From: Pseudomonas atagonensis
Lineage (GTDB): Bacteria > Pseudomonadota > Gammaproteobacteria > Pseudomonadales > Pseudomonadaceae
Length of the DNA: 64,000 nt
Direction of reading: 5' to 3'
NCBI RefSeq assembly: GCF_011369485.1
Contig: NZ_VXCA01000031.1
Coordinates: 4,108 to 68,107, forward strand
Shown here: one piece after another, positions 53,160 to 62,401 of the stretch
How positions within the stretch are numbered: the stretch's first letter is position 1
Layout of the letters: every line of letters starts with the position of its first letter
Made by a program: the position numbers and the translations under genes
The notes under the pieces: model-generated
Seen by the model: the letters and a program-made list of their open reading frames with translations, nothing else
The model's database searches: none
What the model was told of the DNA's origin: nothing

Positions 53160-54083
53160 TCATGCGCTGAAGCGCACACCCGGTTTCGCCCGCTCATCTA
53201 CGCTCAGCTCGAACACATCCGGCCGCGCATAGTGGCCGACCACGTCGTAGTCATACCGCGCGCGCACCAGTTCATCCGTGTCGATTTCAGCCGTGAGCAA
53301 ACCCGCCTCGCCACGCAGCGGCCCGGCAAGGACGTCGCCCATCGGGCCGACAATTACGCTGCCACCGGCAATCAACGGCCGATCTCCCGGCCAGTTGGCA
53401 ATCTCCACACCCAGTTCATTCGGCGAGGCCTGCACCTGACAGGCGCTGACGACGAAACAGCGACCTTCGTGCGCAATGTGGCGCATCGTCACCTGCCACA
53501 TCTCGCGCTCATCCACTGTCGGCGCGCACCAAACCTCGATGCCCTTGGCGTACATCGCCGTGCGCAGCAGCGGCATCATGTTTTCCCAGCAGACCACTGC
53601 GCCGAGTTTGCCGACCTGTGTGTCCAGCACTGGCAGCGTCGAACCATCGCCCTTGCCCCAGATCAGCCGTTCGGTGCCGGTCGGCATCAGCTTGCGGTGC
53701 CTGGCGACCAGTCCGGCCTGCGGATCGAAATACAGCGCCGTGCAATACAGCGTGCTGCCTGAGCGCTCGATGACGCCGATGACCAGATTGGCTCCGGTGC
53801 GGGCCGACAACCCGGCCAGCGCCTCGGTCTCCGCGCCCGGCACATCAATGGCGTTGGCAAAATAACGCGCAAACGCCTCGCGGCCTTCCGGCAAGCGATA
53901 ACCCAGTTGCGTGCCAAAGCTCTCGCCTTTCGGGTAACCACCGAGCAAGGCCTCGGGCATCACCACCAGCGCTGCGCCGGATGCGCTGATCGCCGCTTCC
54001 CAGCTGAGGATCTGCTCCAGGGTTTCACCTTTGCCGCCGGGCAAGGCACCGATTTGCAGGGCAGCAACAATTGATTTAGGCAT
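53160..54083 (-). CDS. Nitrilase-family carbon-nitrogen hydrolase
   Basis: 307 residues from ATG 54083. Catalytic triad in nitrilase context: Glu44 (MPEALLGGYP), Lys131 (RHRKLMPTGTERL) and Cys165 (GAVVCWENMMPLLR). These blocks match true nitrilases (nitrile to acid plus ammonia) rather than amidases. Slightly shorter than the 330-360 residues of many nitrilases. A divergent LysR gene 84 bp away probably regulates it. The substrate may be a plant-derived or arylacetonitrile; this is inference. Confidence 0.88.
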   Translation of the reverse strand: MPKSIVAALQIGALPGGKGETLEQILSWEAAISASGAALVVMPEALLGGYPKGESFGTQLGYRLPEGREAFARYFANAIDVPGAETEALAGLSARTGANLVIGVIERSGSTLYCTALYFDPQAGLVARHRKLMPTGTERLIWGKGDGSTLPVLDTQVGKLGAVVCWENMMPLLRTAMYAKGIEVWCAPTVDEREMWQVTMRHIAHEGRCFVVSACQVQASPNELGVEIANWPGDRPLIAGGSVIVGPMGDVLAGPLRGEAGLLTAEIDTDELVRARYDYDVVGHYARPDVFELSVDERAKPGVRFSA

Positions 54084-54167
54084 CGTGATCACTCCTTCAG
54101 GTTTCGAGGTTGCTGATTCTCCGGTGCCACGCGATCATGAATAAAGCCCTGATCACTGCTGAATGAT

Positions 54168-55082
54168 ATGAACCAAATGAATATCGCCACGGTCGACCTC
54201 AACCTGTTGAAAGTCTTCGAAGCCCTGCACGAAGAGTCCAGCGCCAGCCGCGCGGCGCTGCGTCTGGGCTTGACCCAATCGGCAGTCAGCGCGGCGTTGC
54301 GCCGTTTGCGCGAGGTGTATGGCGATCAATTGTTCGTGCGTACGGGCCGTGGACTCGCGCCAACGCTCAAGGCAAACCAGCTTAAACCGGTGGTGAGCGA
54401 AGCCTTGAACAAGTGCCGGCAGAGTCTGGCCATGGTCGACCCGGCGGCTCAGCTGTATGACGGCCGCTCGGTGACGGTGGGCATGTCGGATGATTTCGAG
54501 ATTGCCTACGGCCGGCGCCTGATCGAGCAGATCGCCGAAACTGCGCCCAAGCTGCGGCTGATTTTCCGCCAGACCCACAGTCAGATCGTCGCCCGCGCAT
54601 TGATGGAACGCAGCATTGATCTGGCGATTACCGCCGGCGGTTTTGCCGAACGCCTGCTCAGCCGTCAGGTGTTGGGTGAAGGGGGTTACGCCTGCCTGGT
54701 CGATCCGGCGAGCCTTGTGCCGGGTCAGCAGCAGATCAGCCTTGAGGCGTTTGTCGCGCGGGAACACATTCTGGTGTCGTCCGGGGGATTTATCGGGATC
54801 ACCGATGAAGGGTTGGCCGCGCTGGGCCTGAGCCGCCGGGTATGTGCCTCGACCACGCATTTTGCGGCGCTGCCGTATCTGCTCAAGGGCAGTCAGGCAG
54901 TGGCGACCATTCCGGCGCATGCCGCCGAAAGCATCGCCGCGCTCAGCGGTCTGGCCCTGCTGCCCTGCCCGCTGGCGCTGCCGCGTTACCCGATCGAACT
55001 GGGTTGGCGCACCAGCACGCAACTCGACCCGGTAGTGGTAAAAGTCCGCGAAGCGATTGCCGCGAGTTTCACCCGCGACTAA
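54168..55082 (+). CDS. LysR-family regulator next to the nitrilase
   Basis: 304 residues. The HTH region is VDLNLLKVFEALHEESSASRAA followed by LRLGLTQSAVSAALRRLREVYG, the NodD/LinR-like subclass. The effector domain runs to the C-terminus. Two in-frame ATGs (54168 and 54177) are possible starts. Divergent to the nitrilase gene. Its end is 7 bp from the convergent small gene at 55090. Confidence 0.87.
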   Translation: MNQMNIATVDLNLLKVFEALHEESSASRAALRLGLTQSAVSAALRRLREVYGDQLFVRTGRGLAPTLKANQLKPVVSEALNKCRQSLAMVDPAAQLYDGRSVTVGMSDDFEIAYGRRLIEQIAETAPKLRLIFRQTHSQIVARALMERSIDLAITAGGFAERLLSRQVLGEGGYACLVDPASLVPGQQQISLEAFVAREHILVSSGGFIGITDEGLAALGLSRRVCASTTHFAALPYLLKGSQAVATIPAHAAESIAALSGLALLPCPLALPRYPIELGWRTSTQLDPVVVKVREAIAASFTRD

Positions 55083-55089
55083 CGAGGAT

Positions 55090-55344
55090 TTACTTGTTCG
55101 CTGCCATCAGGCGATTGACTTCACTGCGCACCATGTTGGCGAACTCCGGCGGTGACATGCCGTCCAGCTCGGCGCGAACCCATTCAGCCCACTTGCCTTT
55201 GCGCTTGCCGCGCTCGCCGAACAGACGCGCGGCTTCACCTTTGGCTTTGCCCAGATTGTTCTGCCAGAGTTCGAACAGACGGGATTTCTCGTCTTCCAGC
55301 GCGGCGCGCTCTGCGAGGGATTTGTCGGCCAGATTGAAACTCAT
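55090..55344 (-). CDS. Small conserved protein, unknown function
   Basis: 84 residues, highly charged and helical: ADKSLAERAALEDEKSRLFELW, GKRKGKWAEWVRAEL and SPPEFANMVRSEVNRLM. No membrane segment or signal. I do not recognise a named family, but the composition and clean start (GGATAATTCCCC-ATG region) look genuine. Possibly nucleic-acid- or protein-binding; this is speculation. Confidence 0.6.
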   Translation of the reverse strand: MSFNLADKSLAERAALEDEKSRLFELWQNNLGKAKGEAARLFGERGKRKGKWAEWVRAELDGMSPPEFANMVRSEVNRLMAANK

Positions 55345-55498
55345 GGGGAATTATCCTGCTGCGTAAAATGGCGACATCTTACACGCTCGACGGAAATCTC
55401 CGGCGCAGGTTTTTGCCCATGACCTAAATTCAGTGCAACTTTTTACAAAGCGCCGCACTCCATTGATCACTGTCCATTCACCTGCAAGGAGTCACCCA

Positions 55499-55816
55499 AT
55501 GGCCCGCAAATCCGCCGTGCAATCCGCCGAAGACCAAATCAAGGATCAAGCCTTCAGCGAACTTCAGGCCCTGATCGAAGAGTCGGACAAACTGCTCAAG
55601 AGCAGCGCCTCGCTGGTAGGCGAGGAAGCCGAAACCCTGCGCGGACAAATCGCCCTGAAACTGCAGCAGGCACTGGACTCGGTATCGAGCGTGCGCGACC
55701 GTACCAAACCGGCCGTCGACGCCACTGAAAGCTACATCGGCGGCCACCCATGGCAGACCGTGGCAATTTCCGCAGGTTTCGGCCTGGTTGTCGGCTTGTT
55801 GCTTGGCCGTCGTTAA
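55499..55816 (+). CDS. DUF883 (ElaB/YqjD) ribosome-associated membrane protein
   Basis: 105 residues from ATG 55499 (AAGGAG upstream). A long amphipathic helix (about 10-75) precedes the GGHPWQTVAISAGFGLVVGLLLGRR tail anchor, the ElaB/YqjD/YgaM signature. E. coli YqjD tethers ribosomes to the inner membrane in stationary phase. A strong terminator follows. Longer in-frame starts are not supported. Confidence 0.9.
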   Translation: MARKSAVQSAEDQIKDQAFSELQALIEESDKLLKSSASLVGEEAETLRGQIALKLQQALDSVSSVRDRTKPAVDATESYIGGHPWQTVAISAGFGLVVGLLLGRR

Positions 55817-55829
55817 ACGTTACCCCATG

Positions 55830-55859
55830 AAAAAGGCGAGCCACTGGCTCGCCTTTTTT
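55830..55859. terminator. Bidirectional terminator between the DUF883 gene and dpkA
   Basis: AAAAAGGCGAGCC-ACT-GGCTCGCCTTTTTT. Confidence 0.9.
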
Positions 55860-55877
55860 GTGCCGCTAAAACGCTTC

Positions 55878-56912
55878 TTAACCGATCAGTTCGCGTAACT
55901 GACCCAGCGTCTGTTCATCCAGCACGATGCCTTCGGCCAATGATCTGGCCCTCTGCAAATGCCGGCGATCACCCGGCAAGCGTTTGAGCCCAACGGCGTG
56001 CATCTGCCGTACAAGCTCCTGACTGCGCTCGGCGAAACTCTGCCCGGCAGCCTTGCTCGGGTCGATCACGATCAGTAACTGGCCGGTCCAAGGCGTTTTC
56101 GCCCCCGGATGATTCGACCAATCGAATTCAAACGAAAAATTCCCGCCCGTCAATGCCGCCGCCAGCAACTCGACCATCATCGACAGCGCCGAGCCCTTGT
56201 GGCCGCCAAATGGCAGGAGTGCCCCGCCCTCGAGAATCGCCTTGGGATCCTGGGTCGGCTGGCCGAGGCTGTCGACGCCTGTGCCCGGCGGCACGCGTTC
56301 ACCTTTGCGGGCAGCAATCTGCACATCGCCGTGCGCCAGGGCACTGGTCGCCAGATCAAATACGATTGGTGCGCCTCCGGCCCGGGGCGCGGCGAAAGCA
56401 ATCGGGTTGGTGCCGAACAGTGGCCGATCGGCGCCATGGGGCACCACGCAGGTCATGCTGTTGACCACGCTGAGCGCCACCAGACCTTCCTCGGCGAACG
56501 GTTCGACATCGGGCCACAGCGCGGCAAAGTGATGGGAATTGCGGATCGCCAACACGGCGATGCCCGCTGCGCGCGCCTTCTCCACCAGCAACGGGCGCGC
56601 CGCCGCCAGGGCCGGTTGGGCAAAGCCGTTGCCGGCATCGACCCGCACAAACCCCGACGCCACGTCTTCGACCCGGGGCACGGCGTGGCCGTTGACCCAA
56701 CCGCTCTTGAGCGTCGACACGTACCCGGGAATGCGAAAGACCCCGTGACTGTGAGCGCCATCGCGCTCGGCGGCGGCGCAGTTGGCCGCCAGCACCCGGG
56801 CGACTTCGCTGGAAGTGCCGTGGCGCAGAAAGATTGTTTCGAGGAGCTGCGTCAGCGCATCGAGTGAAAACGACGGCGAGGCAGCAGGCACATGATCGTG
56901 TGGCGCAGACAT
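55878..56912 (-). CDS. dpkA: Delta-1-piperideine-2-carboxylate reductase (Ldh family)
   Basis: 344 residues from ATG 56912 (CTGGAG upstream). MDH2/LDH2-fold NAD(P)H enzyme: AAERDGAHSHGVFRIPGYVS, NSHHFAALWPDVEPFAE, MTCVVPHGADRPLFGTNPIAF, GALLPFGGHKGSALSMMVELL. It closely follows the DpkA proteins of P. putida and P. syringae, which reduce piperideine- or pyrroline-2-carboxylate in D-lysine and D-proline catabolism. No other lysine-degradation gene is adjacent. Confidence 0.88.
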   Translation of the reverse strand: MSAPHDHVPAASPSFSLDALTQLLETIFLRHGTSSEVARVLAANCAAAERDGAHSHGVFRIPGYVSTLKSGWVNGHAVPRVEDVASGFVRVDAGNGFAQPALAAARPLLVEKARAAGIAVLAIRNSHHFAALWPDVEPFAEEGLVALSVVNSMTCVVPHGADRPLFGTNPIAFAAPRAGGAPIVFDLATSALAHGDVQIAARKGERVPPGTGVDSLGQPTQDPKAILEGGALLPFGGHKGSALSMMVELLAAALTGGNFSFEFDWSNHPGAKTPWTGQLLIVIDPSKAAGQSFAERSQELVRQMHAVGLKRLPGDRRHLQRARSLAEGIVLDEQTLGQLRELIG

Positions 56913-57107
56913 CTGAAGCTCCAGAATGATTATTGGAGGGAACAACAGCGTACGAACAACTCGCGCCCCGATTAACCATGCCGGGGCCGGTGACTGTCAA
57001 CCCCGCAACACCCGGTAATGCCTTCGCGGGCAAGCGATAACTATGTACCCCCTCGGAGACGGCGCTGACTTTTAGTCTTGCGGTTCCGCCCTAACCGAGA
57101 CTCGAAC

Positions 57108-60100
57108 ATGTCTGAACCCGCCGCCCCGCTGCTGTTTGCGCCCGTCCTTAACGCCCCCGGGCTCTGGAAAGACCTCGGCAAAATCCATCATTTGTCGACC
57201 CGGGATTTCCAGTGGCTGCAGCATACGAAACTCGCCACCCACGCCCTGCGCAGCGCTCAAACGCCGCCCATGCTGACGCAGCGCATTGTCCTCAACGCCA
57301 CGGGCCAGACTCCGGTGCCATTGGCCGGCAGTTTTCTGCTCAGTCATACACCGGATGACCCAGGGGTTGTGCTCTACACCCCTTATGACGGAATCAAGAA
57401 ATACGCCAGCCTTGAAACGATGCAGGCGAGCCTGCAAAAACGCTTGAATGATGCCGGCGAGGACGACGATTTGCTGGCGTTCCTGTCATTGTCCGAGCGC
57501 AAACAATGGGCCGCGTCGCAGGCTGTTCAGCTGACTTTTACAACCATTGAGGGCGACCTGTTCGACGACCAGAGCAGCGCCATTAAAAACGCTCAGCACT
57601 TGAACGCGCAGGCGATCATCAAGGAGTTCAAGCGACTGCCGGCGCTGGCCAGTCTTCTCGACCAAGCCCTGGCCGATTTGCTCAAAAGTGATTTTTCCAA
57701 CTTGCCGAACGCCAACGTTCGTGTCGGTTTTTACCGCGAGGCGGATGCGAGCAGCGACGCCGCACCCGCCTCCGCCCGACACTGGCTCGACTCAATGAGC
57801 CTGGGTGACGCCGTTCTACGGTTCTATCGCCACCAACGCTGGGTGCCCGACCACAAGCACGAGTTCTACGCATCGGGGTCAACGCCTGCAGGCGATCAGG
57901 CCACGTGGGAGCAGGTGGTCAAAACCGCCGCGAGCAAACTGCCCGCGTTGTTGTTCTGGCAACTCGAACAGTACTGGAACGCACCCGGCGAGCTCGGCTC
58001 GCCGCGCCGCGCCATGTTCGCAAAGGCGTTGCAGGATCAGGCGCGCGCCGAACTGATGCTCAGGCGCGAAAGCCAGATCATCGACGCCGATCAGTTCGAA
58101 ACTCTGCATCAATTGCTGCGCCCCGCCACCCGTGCCGCTCGCCGCCCCACCATCGAAACCGTGCACCTGTGGGAGCACCAGCCCAACGCGGTCGAGCTGG
58201 CCGGTTCGTTGATGATCAGCCACGCCAATGCGTATCTGTATACGCCTTTACAGGGCCTGCAAGTGCTCAAGGACTATCCGGATCTGAAGGACACCTTGTT
58301 GAGCAAATTCAGCGCTGCCGGGCATGAAGACGAACTCTACTCATTGCTGAGTCTGGAAGAGCGCCAGCGGTTTATCGGATTTGACCGGCCGCATGTTTCC
58401 GGCGAAACGATATCCGGGGAGATTTTTCAGGTGCTGCTGGAAAAGATCATCACCAAGCAGCGCCAGAACATCGAGTACGCCCTGCAGGTTTTCCGCCACA
58501 GCGACGGCGCGGTGGACATCCATGCATTGTTCGACAAGTCGCTGGACATCCGCCCGATGTTGCATGAACGCTTGAGCAGCGTGGAGGCTGACGGACGCTG
58601 GAGCACGCGACCGGTGTTCCACGGCGGCCAGTTGCCTTCCATGGTGCTGGCGGAAAAAGCGGCGGCGGCCGTGAAAACCTACACCGATGTCGAGACGCCG
58701 CTGCTGAACGAATTCAGCAAACAACCGCTTGATACCGTGAGCGCACAACGCACTTATCTTGAGGCAATGAAACCGCGTCTGGCCCATGCCTTGTTTGTCG
58801 GCGTGCGCGGCGAAGCACGCTTTGCCACGCTTAGCGGCGTACTCAAAGAACGAGAGAACGCACTGGTCGAGACGGTCTTCAATGCCGACCTGGCGGCGCG
58901 CAACAACCGGGCTGCGCTCAACGGCTTCCTGCCGGACGTCTGGTCACTGACATTGGAATGTTCCGGTGAAAAAGTCCCGTTACCGCTCGCCCATTGCGTG
59001 CTGATTACCGAGCGCGGCGGCCTCGACAACCGGCACTCCGGGCAAGTGGTGTTGTGGACGCCAGCCGGCGGGCTGGAGGTATTCGACAACGTCAACCAGG
59101 CGCGGCGGTCCCTGAGTCGTCGGCTGCTGGACAGCGAACAACGCTTGGGCCTACTGGAAAATCTGGCGCCGAGCCAACATCATTTCCATCGGCGTTACAC
59201 CTTGGGGCCTTTGCGCCTGATCGAGGGCAACGTCCTGCATGACCGCACCCAGTCAGCGATCGACCGGTTTCTTGATCGCTGCGAGCACTTGCGCAGCCGC
59301 GTCAATGACGCAACCCGAGTGCAAGCAGGCCTGAGCGCGCTGAGCAAGCAACTGATCGAGACCAACCTGCGTCGTGCAGCCGAATACTCCCGCGCCATTC
59401 ATCGTCAGCAGACATTGCCGGCGTGGCTGGGAATGGCCTCACGCGAAGAGCAGCAGACCCACCTCGAACTGTTGGAGCAATGGGCCGAGAGTGTCATCGA
59501 CGGCAAGGATTATCTGCACGGCATCAAACCTTTGACCGAGTACGTTGAAGCGACATTGAAGTCATTGCTCGACGCACGTTTCCCCGGGAGCAACCTCGAC
59601 CCGCTACACATTACGATCACGCCCAACCTGGCATTGGCCGGGCCTGCAGGCAACCTCGCCGAATTTGCGCTCAATCACGTCAACGTCGCACAGGGCACGG
59701 GTTTCACTGTCAGCTCGTCGAGCAAAACGGTGCTGCCGACCGGGCTGGATCAGCAAGCCGTCAGACAATTATTGCTGTCGCTGGCAATTCCCGCGACGTT
59801 CGTTAAAACCGTGGTTGATCTGCTGTCAGCCGATGACGCCGCCGGAAAAGCCAGTAAAGAGTGTTTCGTCCGCCAACTGCCCTGGCAACTGCTGCAACAC
59901 GCACATGCCCTGAAATTGCAGCAACGGTTATCTGTCAATGGTTTCGATTTGATACGCCAGATACTGGACATGCCCGATGGCCTCGCGCGGGCCAGCGTTG
60001 TCGGTGCTCATGCTCAGATTTATCCGCTGTCACTGATCAAGACTGTCGGCGCCGCTGCCGTTGAAGCACTCGGTTTGTACGTGATCGGGCCGGGCAAGGG

Positions 60101-61922
60101 ACATGAAGGGCCACGGATTCTTTACACGCCTTACGCGGAACAGGTATTTCACGAATTCGAGCATGACGCCGGGCTGGTCGCCGCACTCAATGTGCCGGGC
60201 GAGTTGCAGAACTTGCTGCTGCGCAGACTGCCGGATACCCAGCAATCGGTGTTTCGCAGTCTGTTCAAGGCGAGTCTTGGCCAGTCCAGCGAAATCAGCC
60301 TGGCCGTCAACGCCCTGACCGGCAATGTGCTTCACACCTTGTTCAGCGATAACATCAAGGTGCTGAAACGCATGCTTGGCACCCAGACCCAAGCCGACGC
60401 ACAGGCAGATTGGGAGGCGGTAAAACATCTGTTCACCCAGGGCATCCGCCAAGCCGCCACCCTGCTGCCGGGCAAACTCGCCTACCTGACCTTCCTCTGG
60501 CAGAGTTACAAGGACTTCAAAACCTCCGCCGATGCCCTGCAGGATCATCACTGGAAGCGTGCCTTGAAGGCTTTTATTGCCGGTGCCGTGCAAATGCTGT
60601 CGCTGGGCAGGCTGTCACTGGAAGAGCAAGCCGGGTCTGTCGCAACGAGCGCCATCAAGGAAAACCCGCAGCAACTGCCAGCACCACATTGGAAGGACAT
60701 CCGCACAACCGCTGCGCTACGCACCGGGCTGCAACCTTTCGAGAGCACAGACGTTGCCCTCAAAGACCTCACCCACAACGTGCAGGACGGCACTTACCGT
60801 CACTCCGTCAGCCAGCACACCTACGCGGCCATTGCCGGCAAGGTCTATCGCGTGGAACGACCGGGTGCGGTGTGGCGACTGGTCAACGCGAAACTGCACG
60901 GGCCAACATTATGGAAAAACGCCAACACGCTGGTGCTGGATCCTGACCGGCACACGGTGCACTTTGGCAAGCTCGTGTCGAAAATGTACAACCGTTATGC
61001 CAATACCCGCGAGACTCGCATGGTGCTCAACATTGAGGCCCATGGCATGGAAGACATTCGCCGCCGGTATCCCGACAAGGCCCGGGCGCTGGTTCAGGCC
61101 ATCGATCTGGCGCGTTACTACGCCTTCAACAGTTTGCATAATCTTGCCGAATACAAGATCGCTCTGCCCGGCACCCGCGTCGACACCTTCCTCAAAGCCT
61201 TCTTCGATGTGCCGACAATCGATGTCGACATCCTTGCCAGAATTACAAAGGCTATTGTGCCGATCTGCACCGCCCTGGTTGACCCCACGGATGAACTGAT
61301 GAACACCGACCGCTTTGTGATCGGCTCAAACAAGTTTCGCCAGAGCAATTTCATTGCCTTCGTGCTCGATGACGACCAGGAGCGGAAAGTGCATTTCACC
61401 GAAGCATTTTTCGACCAGCAACTGGATTGGTACAAAGCCGGTTTGACTGAGCCGTTCAATGTCGACGGGCATGCACAGGCTTCAACCTTGATTCATGAAT
61501 TTGCTCATCAGTGCGCCAAAGCCGTGGACATCGCTTCGCTGGAGGCCCGCCGCCCGTTCTCGGATCTGATTTCGACAGTGACCGGTTACGGCAGCGCCCT
61601 CAAACACAATCAGGAAACCTTTCAGCGTGAAGCGTTATCGATGGCGACACCGCGAGAGGAATTGTTTGCACGCTGGAATCACAGCCTTCGCGAGTGGGTC
61701 AGCCTGGATGTCATTCCGGGGCTGGAGAGCGTCAGCGAAGAAATCCTCGACGCCACGCTGAGCCCGACCATTGAGGCCGCACGCAATGCGTTTTTTGATC
61801 AGCAGACGCCTTACGCCCGGGTGGAAACCATTTTGCGCAACGCCGATTCGATTGCGTTGTTGATTTGCCAGTTGGGCAGGCAACTCGATCCCGTGGTCAA
61901 GTCGCCCACTGTAACGCCCTGA
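57108..61922 (+). CDS. Giant dermonecrotic-toxin-like protein with C-terminal HExxH
   Basis: 1604 residues from ATG 57108. No signal peptide and no clear transmembrane segment. Four related segments start near residues 70 (VPLAGSFLLSH), 362 (VELAGSLMISH), 623 (VPLPLAHCVLI) and 987 (LGLYVIGPGKG). In each, a (L/I)xTP motif is followed by a leucine-rich stretch, as in the 'dermonecrotic toxin domain' (DUF6543) proteins of Pseudomonas. The C-terminal region has LIHEFAHQCAK (His1463, Glu1464, His1467), a zinc-metallopeptidase motif. Secretion route and target are unknown. No T6SS, Tc or Rhs genes are adjacent. Confidence 0.75.
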   Translation: MSEPAAPLLFAPVLNAPGLWKDLGKIHHLSTRDFQWLQHTKLATHALRSAQTPPMLTQRIVLNATGQTPVPLAGSFLLSHTPDDPGVVLYTPYDGIKKYASLETMQASLQKRLNDAGEDDDLLAFLSLSERKQWAASQAVQLTFTTIEGDLFDDQSSAIKNAQHLNAQAIIKEFKRLPALASLLDQALADLLKSDFSNLPNANVRVGFYREADASSDAAPASARHWLDSMSLGDAVLRFYRHQRWVPDHKHEFYASGSTPAGDQATWEQVVKTAASKLPALLFWQLEQYWNAPGELGSPRRAMFAKALQDQARAELMLRRESQIIDADQFETLHQLLRPATRAARRPTIETVHLWEHQPNAVELAGSLMISHANAYLYTPLQGLQVLKDYPDLKDTLLSKFSAAGHEDELYSLLSLEERQRFIGFDRPHVSGETISGEIFQVLLEKIITKQRQNIEYALQVFRHSDGAVDIHALFDKSLDIRPMLHERLSSVEADGRWSTRPVFHGGQLPSMVLAEKAAAAVKTYTDVETPLLNEFSKQPLDTVSAQRTYLEAMKPRLAHALFVGVRGEARFATLSGVLKERENALVETVFNADLAARNNRAALNGFLPDVWSLTLECSGEKVPLPLAHCVLITERGGLDNRHSGQVVLWTPAGGLEVFDNVNQARRSLSRRLLDSEQRLGLLENLAPSQHHFHRRYTLGPLRLIEGNVLHDRTQSAIDRFLDRCEHLRSRVNDATRVQAGLSALSKQLIETNLRRAAEYSRAIHRQQTLPAWLGMASREEQQTHLELLEQWAESVIDGKDYLHGIKPLTEYVEATLKSLLDARFPGSNLDPLHITITPNLALAGPAGNLAEFALNHVNVAQGTGFTVSSSSKTVLPTGLDQQAVRQLLLSLAIPATFVKTVVDLLSADDAAGKASKECFVRQLPWQLLQHAHALKLQQRLSVNGFDLIRQILDMPDGLARASVVGAHAQIYPLSLIKTVGAAAVEALGLYVIGPGKGHEGPRILYTPYAEQVFHEFEHDAGLVAALNVPGELQNLLLRRLPDTQQSVFRSLFKASLGQSSEISLAVNALTGNVLHTLFSDNIKVLKRMLGTQTQADAQADWEAVKHLFTQGIRQAATLLPGKLAYLTFLWQSYKDFKTSADALQDHHWKRALKAFIAGAVQMLSLGRLSLEEQAGSVATSAIKENPQQLPAPHWKDIRTTAALRTGLQPFESTDVALKDLTHNVQDGTYRHSVSQHTYAAIAGKVYRVERPGAVWRLVNAKLHGPTLWKNANTLVLDPDRHTVHFGKLVSKMYNRYANTRETRMVLNIEAHGMEDIRRRYPDKARALVQAIDLARYYAFNSLHNLAEYKIALPGTRVDTFLKAFFDVPTIDVDILARITKAIVPICTALVDPTDELMNTDRFVIGSNKFRQSNFIAFVLDDDQERKVHFTEAFFDQQLDWYKAGLTEPFNVDGHAQASTLIHEFAHQCAKAVDIASLEARRPFSDLISTVTGYGSALKHNQETFQREALSMATPREELFARWNHSLREWVSLDVIPGLESVSEEILDATLSPTIEAARNAFFDQQTPYARVETILRNADSIALLICQLGRQLDPVVKSPTVTP

Positions 61923-61930
61923 AAAACGGA

Positions 61931-61962
61931 AAAAGCGCAGGCCTTTGCGGGCCTGCGCTTTG
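61931..61962. terminator. Terminator between the toxin-like gene and the PepSY gene
   Basis: AAAGCGCAGGC (61932-61942) / GCCTGCGCTTT (61951-61961), usable from both sides. Confidence 0.85.
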
Positions 61963-61980
61963 CGAATTTGCCTGAGCAGA

Positions 61981-62250
61981 TCAGTCTTTCTGGTCTCTCA
62001 GGACGTTACCCGACGCACCGTCAATGCGGAACTCGTAGACCATGCCGTCAGCCTTGCGCCCTTCGCCTTTCCAGTAGCCGTCGTTGTCCGCTTCGATCTC
62101 GTAGACTTCGACATACCCGGCCTTGGTCTTGACGATTTCGATGGCTTTCTCAATCGTGATCCAGCCCGCTCCGGGCCGATCCGCCAATGCCACACCGGCA
62201 CTGAGCAAGCTTGCAGCAGTCATCGTGGCGATTAAGGTTCTTTTGATCAT
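61981..62250 (-). CDS. Secreted PepSY-domain protein
   Basis: 89 residues from ATG 62250 (a longer frame to 62343 is not supported). The signal peptide ends at VALA, then a single PepSY domain: ITIEKAIEIVKTKAGYVEVYEIEADNDGYWKGEG and VYEFRIDGASGNVL. Small periplasmic PepSY proteins may act as peptidase inhibitors or metal-stress proteins; the function here is unknown. Divergent from the FpvR-like gene. Confidence 0.85.
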   Translation of the reverse strand: MIKRTLIATMTAASLLSAGVALADRPGAGWITIEKAIEIVKTKAGYVEVYEIEADNDGYWKGEGRKADGMVYEFRIDGASGNVLRDQKD

Positions 62251-62332
62251 TTTTTCACTCCATTTGTGGATAGTGTTCATTCGCGTCCTGCTTTTTGGGC
62301 GCCTGAGGAAAAAATAAGTTCCACCTTGATGG

Positions 62333-62357
62333 TTAATTGCCATGAGCGAGTTCTCGT
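62333..62357 (+). promoter_or_regulatory. Possible PvdS iron-starvation box
   Basis: TTAAT-N17-CGT deviates at one base from TAAAT-N16/17-CGT. It lies 45 bp before the FpvR-like gene. The match is short and could be chance. Confidence 0.3.
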
Positions 62358-62401
62358 CAGGACGCCCTCAAGGTTAGAATGTGCGAAATCAGGACGAGTC
62401 A

